Positions 25,937-34,480 of a stretch of 51,684 nucleotides of DNA are shown piece by piece (position 1 is the first letter of the stretch; each line of letters starts with the position of its first letter). The notes beneath the pieces are model-generated. The model was not told where the DNA came from. It saw only the letters and a program-made list of their open reading frames with translations, and did no database searches. Origin of the DNA: a bacterium UBP14_UBA6098 (GTDB lineage: Bacteria; UBP14; UBA6098). The stretch spans positions 30,352 through 82,035 of the forward strand of contig DIWU01000009.1 in the NCBI GenBank assembly GCA_002428525.1, written 5' to 3'. Position numbers and translations under genes: made by a program.

Positions 25937-26862
25937 CGAATAACCTTGCCCTCCTCTATCCTGAAGCCGAAGACCTTTCGGAGATAGGCCCCGACCTCGG
26001 TCTTTTCGGGGTAGCGCTCGAGCCCCTCCTCGACCAAGTCGAGAATCTGATCGCGCTCGCTCGAGATCACATAACGCTTGACCATTCGGTCGATCACATG
26101 GCGCTGAAGGCAACACGGGCAATCGCCCTTCGCCTTTTGGAAATACTGGCTGAACCTTTCGATCGGAACCTTGCTATACCATACTCCGAGGTGATTAACC
26201 AGAATGCGCGATCCAAGCGGGGCGGTGGGATACTTCGCGGCGAACTCGTCGAGCTCGGCGCGGGTCTGGGGGCTAAGCTCGACCTTGCTCACTCCAACCA
26301 TCTCGGCAAGGGCTTTTTCGCCGCCTACAATCGAGACGAACTCCTCGAGCGCCTTCGCATCCGCGCCGGAGGGCTCCTCGACCGTGAATTTCGTCTCTGA
26401 TGAAACTTTTAAAAGCCTCTGGCGAACCTTGATATCCTCGCCTTGATAATAGCTCATCGTGGCCCTGAGCGTGTATTCGCCGGCGGAAAGCAACCCCGGG
26501 CCGAGATTCTCGAAGGTGCCGGATAGATCGACCTCGGAGATCGACTCCTCGCCGGGCTTGAGGAACATGCGCGGCGGGCGGGGGAACTCGGTCCGTTGAA
26601 AACGCTTAACCGGTGTGTTGTCAGGGCCGAAAAGCTCGAGCATCTTCGCGGGGAAATCCTTCATGGCCAGCTCCTCGGGGGAACCGTTTTTCACCTTGAT
26701 CTCGAGGCAGATATCCTCGCCGACGACATAGCTCCCGCTCGAAAATTCGAAGCCGAACTCGATCTGGCCGGACAACTTTGGCTCGGCTGGCGTCTTTTTC
26801 TCCTCGCACGCCGAAAAGACAAGCGCGAGGGCAAAAATCGCCATCACACACAACTGCTTCAT
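25933..26862 (-). CDS. Lipoprotein of unknown function
   Basis: 309 aa from ATG 26862 after AGGAG. Lipoprotein signal MKQLCVMAIFALALVFSAC with the cysteine at residue 19 and charged EEKKTP after it. Residues about 30-180 form a beta-sandwich (QIEFGFEFSSGSYVVGEDICLEIKVKNGS ... PGEESISEVDLS ... SAGEYTLRATMSYYQ) like the BsuPI/Ig-like domains that read 'intermediate' filaments or peptides outside. The C-terminal part has a short CPCC motif (GDCPCCLQRHVIDRMVKRY) and TPR-like helices. Function not known. Overlaps the kinase-like gene by 4 nt and lies 7 nt behind the 5'-nucleotidase. Confidence 0.68.
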   Translation of the reverse strand: MKQLCVMAIFALALVFSACEEKKTPAEPKLSGQIEFGFEFSSGSYVVGEDICLEIKVKNGSPEELAMKDFPAKMLELFGPDNTPVKRFQRTEFPRPPRMFLKPGEESISEVDLSGTFENLGPGLLSAGEYTLRATMSYYQGEDIKVRQRLLKVSSETKFTVEEPSGADAKALEEFVSIVGGEKALAEMVGVSKVELSPQTRAELDEFAAKYPTAPLGSRILVNHLGVWYSKVPIERFSQYFQKAKGDCPCCLQRHVIDRMVKRYVISSERDQILDLVEEGLERYPEKTEVGAYLRKVFGFRIEEGKVIR

Positions 26863-26869
26863 CGTTCTC

Positions 26870-28483
26870 CTAATCGATATTTTTCCAGCGGTCGTCAACG
26901 CCCGGCTCCACCGGCGAATGCGCCGCAATCCACCGCTCGATCGCGTCGCGCGCCAAAAGGCCGGTGAATTTCACACGATCCACCGCCACAGCCTCGAACT
27001 GCGGGATACCGTAACTATAATAGACATAATCGGTTGTGGCGAAATTATACACCGCCGAGGAATCGACTCGCGCGCCGCCGATCGAAAGCTCGACCACCCT
27101 CTTAGATCGGGGGTCGAAAAGCACCTTCATTCCGCCGACCAGCGCGCCGGAATACTTGCCCGCCATGCGTTCGACAATCTCGACCACCTCTTTGCCCGTG
27201 ACCGGGACAACCACGAGCTTGTTGTCGAAGGGCATCACCTCGAAGACCGCCTTTTTCGTGATATCCCCCGCGGCAATCTCCGCGCGGACACCGCCCATAT
27301 TCGTGGTCGAGATGTCCGCGCCTGTCGCCTCGATCATCGCGTCGCAGGTGATATGGCCGACGCGATTCTGCGCGGCATCCCCTCGCGGCAGGAAGGCGGT
27401 CGCACTTCCAACGACCTCCGCGAGACCCTTCTCGGATTCGCCGGCGAGGGAATCGACAAGGGCGAGCATCTCGGGGTTCGGCCAGAACTCCTCGGAAAAT
27501 AGCGTCGCGAGGCAATTGTCCGTCGCGATCGGCTCGTATCCGAGAAAGACCTTGCTCCCAACATCGAAAACAAACGACACTCCGCCAAAACCGGTGCCTT
27601 GGGCGTAATTCTGAAAGACCAGCACATGGGTTCGCGGATCCTCCCATGGCGTCGAATAGCCGATATGTATATGTCCGCCGAAGGCGACATCGACATTTTT
27701 AAGCCTGCCGGCCATCTCGACCATATCGATCCCGCCGTAATGCCCCTCGTCGAACTGCGCGGAGGTCTCGTTCAATTGGGTGTAGGCCGCGCGGGCGTCG
27801 AAGGGCAATCCCATATGACAACTCGCGATGACGAAATCGGCGCCGTAATGGGTCTTCAGGCTGTCGGCGTAGAGGTTCGCGGTTTCGACCTCGTCGAGGA
27901 TCTCGATACCGGCGGTGTTCTCGGGGAAGGACATATATTTTGTATCGATAGTGGTGATACCAATAATCCCAACTCGAAGGGTCGATCCATCTGGTAGCGT
28001 AAAATCCTTTATTATATAGGGCTTGACGCCTTTCAGCGGTTCGCCGGTGGAAAGATCGATAGTATTCGCACTGAGCCAAGTGAAATTCGAGGCTTCTACC
28101 AACCCCAGCAGATTGTCCAAGCCGTTATCGAACTCGTGGTTGCCGATTGTGACGATATCGGGGAGAAGCAGATTATAGGCCTCGACAATCGCCTCGCCCT
28201 TGGTGAGCGAGCCGACCGGAGCGCCCTGATAGATATCGCCCTGATCGAGATATAGAAAGCCCTCCCCGCGCTCGGCCGATTGCGCCCTTCGATCCGCGAC
28301 AACAGCGGCCTCCGAGGGGAGTTTGCCCAGCGGTGGCGGTGTTTCGGGGTTCATGAAGGTTGCCGGCGCCGGCTCGATTCCGCCGTGGCGGTCGTTGTTG
28401 AAGATGACATTAAGCCGCCAACCTTCCGAGCCGAGGGCGCAGACCACCGTTATCAAGAGAAATATAGCCGTCTTTTTTATCAT
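26870..28483 (-). CDS. Secreted 5'-nucleotidase/2',3'-cyclic phosphodiesterase family protein
   Basis: 537 aa. Hydrolyses nucleotides outside the cytoplasm to release nucleoside and phosphate. Signal peptide MIKKTAIFLLITVVCALGSEG. The metallophosphoesterase domain shows D31-x-H33 (NNDRHGGI), DQGDIYQG, GNHEFDNG (114-121), an ASCHMGL segment and GGHIHIG. The C-terminal 5_nucleotid_C domain (about 330-510) has GHITCDAMIEATGADISTTNMGGVRA and FEVMPFDNKLVVV, the substrate-gripping region. Length and order fit the UshA/YfkN family. It overlaps the CAP-domain gene by 4 nt and probably serves phosphate or nucleoside scavenging. Confidence 0.92.
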   Translation of the reverse strand: MIKKTAIFLLITVVCALGSEGWRLNVIFNNDRHGGIEPAPATFMNPETPPPLGKLPSEAAVVADRRAQSAERGEGFLYLDQGDIYQGAPVGSLTKGEAIVEAYNLLLPDIVTIGNHEFDNGLDNLLGLVEASNFTWLSANTIDLSTGEPLKGVKPYIIKDFTLPDGSTLRVGIIGITTIDTKYMSFPENTAGIEILDEVETANLYADSLKTHYGADFVIASCHMGLPFDARAAYTQLNETSAQFDEGHYGGIDMVEMAGRLKNVDVAFGGHIHIGYSTPWEDPRTHVLVFQNYAQGTGFGGVSFVFDVGSKVFLGYEPIATDNCLATLFSEEFWPNPEMLALVDSLAGESEKGLAEVVGSATAFLPRGDAAQNRVGHITCDAMIEATGADISTTNMGGVRAEIAAGDITKKAVFEVMPFDNKLVVVPVTGKEVVEIVERMAGKYSGALVGGMKVLFDPRSKRVVELSIGGARVDSSAVYNFATTDYVYYSYGIPQFEAVAVDRVKFTGLLARDAIERWIAAHSPVEPGVDDRWKNID

Positions 28484-29088
28484 CTATTCCATGCCTCTTC
28501 GAAGGTGCCCTCCCAGTTCGGCCAAGCAGGGGCGAACGGTTCGAGGACGAAGGTCGAGAAATAAAGCCTCGCCGGCGAGGACAGCCTCGCGAAAACCTGT
28601 GTGAAGTAATACTTATCGCCATCGCTGGCAATGCCGATTCCGACGACATCGAAGGCGGTCGATAGGATGTTTGCGCGGTGTGGCGATGAATCCATGAAGG
28701 CAGTCTGCGCGAACTCGACCGGACTCGTTTGGCCGGAGTTCGTATGGATATTCTCCGCGATAGCGCTGAAGCTGATTCCGGCGTTTTCCGCCCTGTCCGA
28801 TGGGGTTTCGCCGTCGGGGTTTGTATGGTCTAAGTAGTCCCGGAGGAACATATCCTCCGAATGGTTTCTCGCCACCTCGCGAAGCTCGTTATTATGCGAC
28901 AACGCTCCGAAGCCGTAATCCGCCCGGTCGGAGTTCAAGAGATTGAACATATCGTCCTCCATCGGCCGAATCTGCGACAGCGGTAAAAGATCCTCGACAT
29001 CGCTTCCGAAGGGGTCTTTTCCGCAACCGGCGACGAATGCGAGAATAATCGCGGAAATAACCAAATAAAACCGCCAGTTTATCGTCAT
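28480..29088 (-). CDS. CAP-domain (SCP/PR-1) lipoprotein 1
   Basis: 202 aa from ATG 29088 after AGGAGAT. Lipoprotein signal MTINWRFYLVISAIILAFVAGC. The CAP domain runs about residues 45-195: FNLLNSDRADYGFGALSHNNELREVARNHSEDMFLRDYLDHTNPDG (His of the first motif), AENIHTNSG (E and H of the cavity) and SSPHRANIL. Bacterial CAP proteins of the YkwD/CwlO-associated type are envelope proteins of unclear biochemistry. Tandem with a second CAP lipoprotein upstream, overlapping by 4 nt. Confidence 0.87.
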   Translation of the reverse strand: MTINWRFYLVISAIILAFVAGCGKDPFGSDVEDLLPLSQIRPMEDDMFNLLNSDRADYGFGALSHNNELREVARNHSEDMFLRDYLDHTNPDGETPSDRAENAGISFSAIAENIHTNSGQTSPVEFAQTAFMDSSPHRANILSTAFDVVGIGIASDGDKYYFTQVFARLSSPARLYFSTFVLEPFAPAWPNWEGTFEEAWNR

Positions 29089-30017
29089 GATCTCCTCTCG
29101 ATTCCGAAGATTTGAACAAAAATCCACCAACGGCCGTCCGTGGCGACACCGACACCGACATGAGTGAAGCCCGGGCGAAGTATATTCGCCCTATGCCCCG
29201 GCGATTCCATGAGCCTTTGCATTGCGTCCGCCGAGGGATTTTCGGTGCGAAGCAGAGACGCAAGGTTCTCGCCCCAAGAACTGAAGCGGTTCATGCTTGT
29301 CTCGTCGATTCGTTCGACGAAGCCCTTGCCGGCCGGGTCGTTATGGCCGAAGAAACCGCTTTTAAGCATCTTTTCGGCATAGGCCCGTGCGAAGGCCGCG
29401 AGTTGGTCGTCCTTTTCGAGTGTCGTCAGCTCGTTCTCCTCGCGGACTTTGTTCAAGATCGCGAGGTGCTCCTCCTCGTATTTAAGCAACTCGGAGCGTT
29501 CCCACAACCTCGCCGTGATTATGGGCTTTAGATTGCCGTTCGCGTCGGTTTCCACCAGATGCGCACCCACGAAGACCGCGAAATACTCGCCGTCGAAGTA
29601 TCTGACCGCGACACCCGCCGTGCGGAAATCTGGATTGTCGAGGATGCCGTCGTCCGCCGCAATAAGCTCGTTATGAGCCGTATTCGCCATATTGCCCGAG
29701 CGATTCTCGAAGGAGGCAATTATATGTCCTGCAATGATATAGGCTGTAATCCCATATTCGCGAAGAAGATCGCGGATCTGCAGGGACTCGAGCTTATTCT
29801 CCGTGGCGAGAAAGGCTATCTCGCCGGCCACTCGGTCGAGAATCTCGTCTCTTTCGAGGCTTTTGACACCGGCTAAGCGCCTGTCGGTGTTGATCTTCTC
29901 GAAAAGCTCGCCCTCCCAGCGCTCGATCTCCAAGATGCTCGGGGCCGAGCCGCCGGAACATCCGGCGAGGAACATCGCAAGCACCGCAACCGCAATGGTT
30001 TTAAAGCTCGACCGCAA
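29085..30017 (-). CDS. CAP-domain (SCP/PR-1) lipoprotein 2
   Basis: 310 aa, starting at TTG 30017 inside the end of the upstream barrel gene (17-nt overlap). Lipoprotein signal MRSSFKTIAVAVLAMFLAGC. Residues about 30-165 are a divergent first CAP-like half (FEKINTDRRLAGVKSLERDEILDRVAGEIAF, NMANTAHNELIAADDGIL). Residues about 185-305 are a clear CAP domain (ILNKVREENELTTLEKDDQLAAFARAYAEKMLKSGFFGHNDPAGKG, SWGENLASLL, ESPGHRANIL). So it is probably a double-CAP protein where the first copy is decayed or repurposed. Confidence 0.82.
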   Translation of the reverse strand: MRSSFKTIAVAVLAMFLAGCSGGSAPSILEIERWEGELFEKINTDRRLAGVKSLERDEILDRVAGEIAFLATENKLESLQIRDLLREYGITAYIIAGHIIASFENRSGNMANTAHNELIAADDGILDNPDFRTAGVAVRYFDGEYFAVFVGAHLVETDANGNLKPIITARLWERSELLKYEEEHLAILNKVREENELTTLEKDDQLAAFARAYAEKMLKSGFFGHNDPAGKGFVERIDETSMNRFSSWGENLASLLRTENPSADAMQRLMESPGHRANILRPGFTHVGVGVATDGRWWIFVQIFGIERRS

Positions 30018-31230
30018 GTGTCACGCCCCCGAGGATGAGAGATTCATGGATTCGGTCGTCGGCCTCGCGATTGGCAGTGCTGTAGGGCGCGGGAAGCCAC
30101 GACTCGGGGAATTGGTCGTGATGGTAGTAGGTGCTCATCTGCCATCCGCCGAAGAAATCGAGCTTTACATTATTATATACCGCTCCGCTCCCGAGCGTGA
30201 AGCCGGTTCGAACCACCGGCTCGACCAACGGGACTTTGTAATGATAGACTCCCAAGCGCAGGGGCATATTGTTCGTGATTCGGTGCTCGAGGCCGAGGCG
30301 AAACTCCCAAGCGTCGGCCATTTCGGCGAAGGCGCCGTCCTCGTCGGCGAGGCTCGACCATTGGACGAGCTCGAACTCGACAACCACTCGGCTGGCGACG
30401 AAACCCGGCGGCAAATATCCGACGCCGAGGCCAACCCTTCCGGGCAAAAGGTCGGGATAGAGGCTTTCGCCGAGATTAACCTCAGGAGTCCAGCGGAGGC
30501 CGATTTGCCATCTGTCCGAGGGCGTGGCGACCGCCGAAAGCGAGATCATCGTTCCGGAAAGCTCCGCCGAATAGGCGGTATCGGCTAAAAAGGCCGCCTC
30601 CCAAGGCTCGGCGTTGTTCACGACCGAGTCTTGCGCCGCCGGACTGCGGTGCATCTCTATCGTCCCCGAGAGCAGAGTCGCGGAAAGGCCGACACTGCCG
30701 TAACCCAAGACATCCTCGCGGATCGCGACAGTCGGGCCGGCGAGAGCGCCCTCCGAATCCATACTCCAAGTCCCGAGAAGCCTGTCGGGCGGGTCTTTGA
30801 GGCGAACTTGCTCGCGATATGTGTAGTTCGCGTCGAAGACCTGAGAATATCCCGCCGAAAATGCGGGCATCCATTCGCCGGAAAGGCCGTAGGACAGCCA
30901 TATTCCGTAAAGCGGATAGGTCTGCGAGGTCGCGGCGTAGGGTGTCCAGCCGACGCGCTCGTCGAAGGAGTCGAACAGTGGAAGCGAGCGCTCCTCGCGC
31001 ATTCCCGCAAGGCCGAGCCCCGCGGAAATCTTCAAGCCGCCGCGGGAGATGCACGCCGGCGCCCAAAGCCCCGCAGAGGACTCCTCCGGCGGAAGGACTC
31101 GAAGGCCGGCCATTCCGGCAGAGGCCGATGAATTGGGCATCACCGGGCCATCAAGAAGAAACGCGCCGTGAAAGCTGAACGCTCCGGCAAAAAGCGCGGC
31201 TCCGAGCACAATTGCTATGACCTTTTTCAT
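30001..31230 (-). CDS. Outer-membrane beta-barrel protein (FadL/OmpP1-like)
   Basis: 409 aa from ATG 31230 after AGGTGAT. Signal peptide MKKVIAIVLGAALFAGAFSFHG. The rest is amphipathic strands ending in aromatic residues (LYGIWLSYGLSGEWMPAFSAGYSQVF, ISLSAVATPSDRWQIGLRWTPEVNL, RVGLGVGYLPPGFVASRVVVEFELVQW, LRLGVYHYKVPL) and a last strand ILGGVTLAVEL. The phrasing 'GLRWTPEVNLGES... VGLGVGYLPP' and 'RLGLEHRITNNMPLRLGVYHY' is typical of the OMPP1/FadL/TodX family, which passes hydrophobic compounds through the outer membrane. The substrate is unknown. Confidence 0.78.
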   Translation of the reverse strand: MKKVIAIVLGAALFAGAFSFHGAFLLDGPVMPNSSASAGMAGLRVLPPEESSAGLWAPACISRGGLKISAGLGLAGMREERSLPLFDSFDERVGWTPYAATSQTYPLYGIWLSYGLSGEWMPAFSAGYSQVFDANYTYREQVRLKDPPDRLLGTWSMDSEGALAGPTVAIREDVLGYGSVGLSATLLSGTIEMHRSPAAQDSVVNNAEPWEAAFLADTAYSAELSGTMISLSAVATPSDRWQIGLRWTPEVNLGESLYPDLLPGRVGLGVGYLPPGFVASRVVVEFELVQWSSLADEDGAFAEMADAWEFRLGLEHRITNNMPLRLGVYHYKVPLVEPVVRTGFTLGSGAVYNNVKLDFFGGWQMSTYYHHDQFPESWLPAPYSTANREADDRIHESLILGGVTLAVEL

Positions 31231-31248
31231 ATCACCTCGCAAAAAAAA

Positions 31249-33657
31249 TCAGAAGAAATAATCCATTTGAACCCGCCACGAGGCGGTGGTTTCCTTGAGG
31301 CGCGTCCCCTCGATCTCGCCCTCGCGGTCGCCGAATCCGCTACGGAAATCGACATTCGTCGCCTCCAGCGGGACATCGAGCGCGGTCTTGAAGGTCAGCG
31401 AGAGGTTCTCGACCAACCGGTTGCGAAGCGCGACCCACCAATGAAGCGCGTCGATCGGGCTGTCCAGCTCGGAGAACTCGTTGTCCTCGAAGTTCCACAG
31501 CCATCCGCGATAGACAACCGCCTGCCCGGTCACAGCGAGCCGCTCGGATAAGTTTATGTCGTAGTTCAACATAAGCCCCTCGGAGATATCCACGACACCG
31601 CCCAAGAGCATATCGTCGCCCAAGGGATCGGGGTTGCCGTAATACTGCGGCCGCGAAGGGCTTCCGAGGAAGCTGTGAACAACCGTGAAACCCAGACTGG
31701 AGTAGTTCGCGAGACGCGCATCGGCGGAGAGCCGAATCTCATCGACCGTGAAGGCCGTCGGCGTAAGGGAGTTCTCGAGGCTTCGTCCCTGCCATTTGCG
31801 CCAAAGCCGGAAAGTCATGTTGTTATTGGGTCTCCAGTTCGCCTTGAGGACAATTCGGCGGTAGTCGGTCTGGTCGGAAAGGCGGGTGAAGGCATCGAAC
31901 TCGACAGTGCCGTCCAAGCGGCGGAAGGGTTTGCCGTAAAGCTCGAGATACAGGCCCTCCTCGGCCATCGGGCGCGGGTTCTGCTCCGCGAGCGTGACCA
32001 AGCTCGAATCGGTCAGGCGATAATAATCCTCGACGAGCGAGCCTTTGTAGCGGGAATACTCCGCGAAGCCGCGGTTGTAGGGATTGTCGAAATCGAGGCT
32101 GTAACGGCGATATAGCGCCAAGGCCGAAACTCGGTTCGCGGTGAAATGCGCCTTTGCCACGAAGCCGTAAGGGTCGTCGCCGATGGGCAGGAAGCTCGTC
32201 TTTTCGATTGCAACCGTATCGACCGCGCCGCTTGTGGCCCACCGGAGCTCGAGCGCATCCTCGCGGACTATCTCGGAGAACTCGGCGGAAAGCGCGAGGT
32301 TGCCTATCGCCCAAAGGCCGTGCAGGCCGATCGCCGAGCGGAAATCTTGGCCGTAGGTCATATTGAATAGCTCGGCGTCGCGCTCGTCAACCTTGGGCTT
32401 GCTTCCGCCGGGGAGATGCTCCGGCGCGATAATCGACCCGGGGTAGGGATTCCACTGTTTGTCGTAATTGGCGCGGTATCCGGTCAGTCCGACCCGCAGG
32501 TTGAGAAGCGGCGAGTAGGTCAAATCCCCCGCGAAAACAGTCTCGTGAACCTGATTCTGCCAGTTCTTCGCGCCGGCTAAAAGCTCGGCGAAACTGCCGT
32601 CCTCATTGAGGATAGCGTCTTTGTTTCGACTCGAAACGAGCACCGTCGGCTCGAGGGATTTCCATTTCAGCTCGAGCGCCGTGCCGCGGAGGGCGTAGGC
32701 TTGCGAGCTCGACAGATCCGGCGAAACGCCCAATTGGCGGACATCGAAGCCGGTCCCCGAGCGGCGTGGAACGAAATAATCGCCGGAGCTGAATGTGACG
32801 CCCTCGCCGAAGGCCGCGGAGTAGTCACCGATGACGAAGTTTCGGACCTTGACCGGACCGAGGCCGTATCTCGTGAGGCCGCCGTAGAATTTGAAGTCGG
32901 GATAATCGAGCGGATTCGCCCAATTGCCGTGGCTAATCGCCTCGCCCTCGCTTCGCCCGAAGCGGATTCCCTCGGAGATCGGGCCGTTGTTCAGGCGGAT
33001 CTTCATCTGGCTCATAGGCAAGGCTTGGTCGGAGGTGCCTGAGAACCGCGCCTGCGCGAAGCCTCCGGTCAGCCAGTCGATCGGCTTGGGTTGGCCATAG
33101 CCGATGTAGGATCGAACCGAAACATAGCCGCGCGAGGACAACCCCTCGACCGAGCGCAATTGCCTTCTGTCCTTGATCTCGCCGACATCTCTGCGATGAC
33201 GGAGAAGCGCGATCGCGTCGGTGGCCGAGACATTTTGGAATGAAACTAAATCGCGAAAATCGAGTTCCATCAAGGTCGGCTGAGTGCGGATAGCATCGAC
33301 CCAGGCATCGACCGCGTCGTCGGAAACGCTCTCGCCGGCGAGCCAATCGGCGATGCGGAAATACAGCGAATCGATCCTGTCCATCGAGGCCGATTCGGCC
33401 GTTTCCGCGCCGATGCTGACAAGCGGCTTGAGCCGCTCGAATTCCTCAGGCGTGAAAACCCCCAATTGGTATAGCTCAAAGACACTGGCAAATCCCCCGC
33501 CGAAGCGCATCTTCGTGCAGACCGCCTCGCGCTGGGCCTCCGTGATGGGAAGCCCATCGAGCACCGAGCAGTCGTCGCCGGAGATATCGACCAGAGCGAA
33601 CGCGGAGGCCGCCAATATGGCCGAGAGGGCTATAATGATTGCCGTTTTAGCGCTCAA
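31249..33657 (-). CDS. Helix-hairpin-helix plus outer-membrane beta-barrel protein
   Basis: 802 aa starting at TTG 33657, overlapping the preceding gene by 11 nt. Signal peptide MSAKTAIIIALSAILAASAFA. Residues about 25-195 carry ComEA-like helix-hairpin-helix elements: LDGLPITEAQREAVCTKM, FASVFELYQLGVFTPEEFERL, RRDVGEIKDRRQLRSVEGLSSRGYVSV. From residue about 200 to the end are some 30 amphipathic strands (AQARFSGTSDQALPMSQMKIRLNN, FVIGDYSAAFGEGVTFSSGDYFVPRR, LRVGLTGYRANYD) ending in VQMDYFF, the terminal aromatic signature recognised by the BAM machinery. Similar HhH-barrel fusions are known in Bacteroidetes-like bacteria without a settled function. DNA passage is a guess. Confidence 0.78.
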   Translation of the reverse strand: MSAKTAIIIALSAILAASAFALVDISGDDCSVLDGLPITEAQREAVCTKMRFGGGFASVFELYQLGVFTPEEFERLKPLVSIGAETAESASMDRIDSLYFRIADWLAGESVSDDAVDAWVDAIRTQPTLMELDFRDLVSFQNVSATDAIALLRHRRDVGEIKDRRQLRSVEGLSSRGYVSVRSYIGYGQPKPIDWLTGGFAQARFSGTSDQALPMSQMKIRLNNGPISEGIRFGRSEGEAISHGNWANPLDYPDFKFYGGLTRYGLGPVKVRNFVIGDYSAAFGEGVTFSSGDYFVPRRSGTGFDVRQLGVSPDLSSSQAYALRGTALELKWKSLEPTVLVSSRNKDAILNEDGSFAELLAGAKNWQNQVHETVFAGDLTYSPLLNLRVGLTGYRANYDKQWNPYPGSIIAPEHLPGGSKPKVDERDAELFNMTYGQDFRSAIGLHGLWAIGNLALSAEFSEIVREDALELRWATSGAVDTVAIEKTSFLPIGDDPYGFVAKAHFTANRVSALALYRRYSLDFDNPYNRGFAEYSRYKGSLVEDYYRLTDSSLVTLAEQNPRPMAEEGLYLELYGKPFRRLDGTVEFDAFTRLSDQTDYRRIVLKANWRPNNNMTFRLWRKWQGRSLENSLTPTAFTVDEIRLSADARLANYSSLGFTVVHSFLGSPSRPQYYGNPDPLGDDMLLGGVVDISEGLMLNYDINLSERLAVTGQAVVYRGWLWNFEDNEFSELDSPIDALHWWVALRNRLVENLSLTFKTALDVPLEATNVDFRSGFGDREGEIEGTRLKETTASWRVQMDYFF

Positions 33658-34480
33658 GGTCGATTCCTATGCTTGCCGAATGTGTTAGCGGAAGCGCCGG
33701 ATGGCTCTTGAGAGCGTAGTCGAAGCGCGCGAAACGATACTTCAGGCCGAAACCGGCCGTCACGCGGTCGGGGTTGGTGGCCGCGCCGAGGCGGAAGATG
33801 ACAATCTCATGCGGCGAAAAGGCCACTCCGAGGCCATAAACGAACTCCGCGCCGGTCTCTCGGCGAAGATGAAATGCCATTTCGGTGGAATTGTAGGGCG
33901 AATAGCCTATCGCCGCAGAGACCGCCCGAGGAAGCTCGATATCGCCCTCGACGCCGAGGTTAGTCGCAGTAAGGTTCTCGGCGATCAGCGCAATCTTGGT
34001 TCTCTTATAGACGATGGCCTCGCCGGCAAGGCTGAGGCCGAAACTGCCGCTCGAGCCGAGATCGACGCCGCCGAGGCTGTTGCCGTAGGAGAGCGAGAAA
34101 TAGTCGCCGCGAAGTGCGAGATTAAGCTCGGTGTGAATATCGGAAAAAATAGACCGCGTGAAGCCGAGCGAGACCGAGGTCTCCGACGAGAGATCGCCGG
34201 CCGCGCAAGACCCGAAGACCGCCGAGAGGCGCCCCACCTTGTCGTTTTGCCAGCCGGCCCAAGCCGAGAGTTGGTCGAAATCGGCATGGCCGAAGGAGCG
34301 CCGATAACCGCCGCCGGCCGTAATTCCGCCGTTGTAGAAAAGCGAGGTCGGCCCGGGGCCGATGGCAGGCGGAATATCGCCCATCGCGGTGGCCGAGGGA
34401 TCCGGCGGAGGCGCCTCGAAGACAGCCATCGCCGAAAAAACTAAAACTGAGAGTGTAGCAAAGATTTTAAGTATGGTCAT
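33647..34480 (-). CDS. PorV/PorQ-like outer-membrane barrel protein
   Basis: 277 aa from ATG 34480, overlapping the OB-fold gene stop (ATGA); a longer frame lacks a signal. Signal peptide MTILKIFATLSVLVFSAMAV. Mature start PDPSATAMGDIPPAIGPGPTSLFYNGG resembles the opening of PorV/PorQ barrels ('A.AMGGA...DP.A...NPA.L'). It continues with strands (VSLGFTRSIFSDIHTELNLALRGDYFSLSYG, FGLSLAGEAIVYKRTKIALIAENL, AISYGYSP-like AIGYSPYNSTEMAFHLR) and ends LPLTHSASIGIDLER, close to the 'LG.THR.S...F' end of that family. PorV shuttles cargo of type 9 secretion; given seven proteins with related tails here a role in that pathway is attractive but inferred. Confidence 0.62.
   Translation of the reverse strand: MTILKIFATLSVLVFSAMAVFEAPPPDPSATAMGDIPPAIGPGPTSLFYNGGITAGGGYRRSFGHADFDQLSAWAGWQNDKVGRLSAVFGSCAAGDLSSETSVSLGFTRSIFSDIHTELNLALRGDYFSLSYGNSLGGVDLGSSGSFGLSLAGEAIVYKRTKIALIAENLTATNLGVEGDIELPRAVSAAIGYSPYNSTEMAFHLRRETGAEFVYGLGVAFSPHEIVIFRLGAATNPDRVTAGFGLKYRFARFDYALKSHPALPLTHSASIGIDLER

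Noticed and set aside
25937..26122. N-terminal extension of the kinase-like protein to 26122
   Set aside because: It would lie wholly inside the upstream lipoprotein gene and has no kinase-like sequence; the ATGA-coupled start at 25936 is better.
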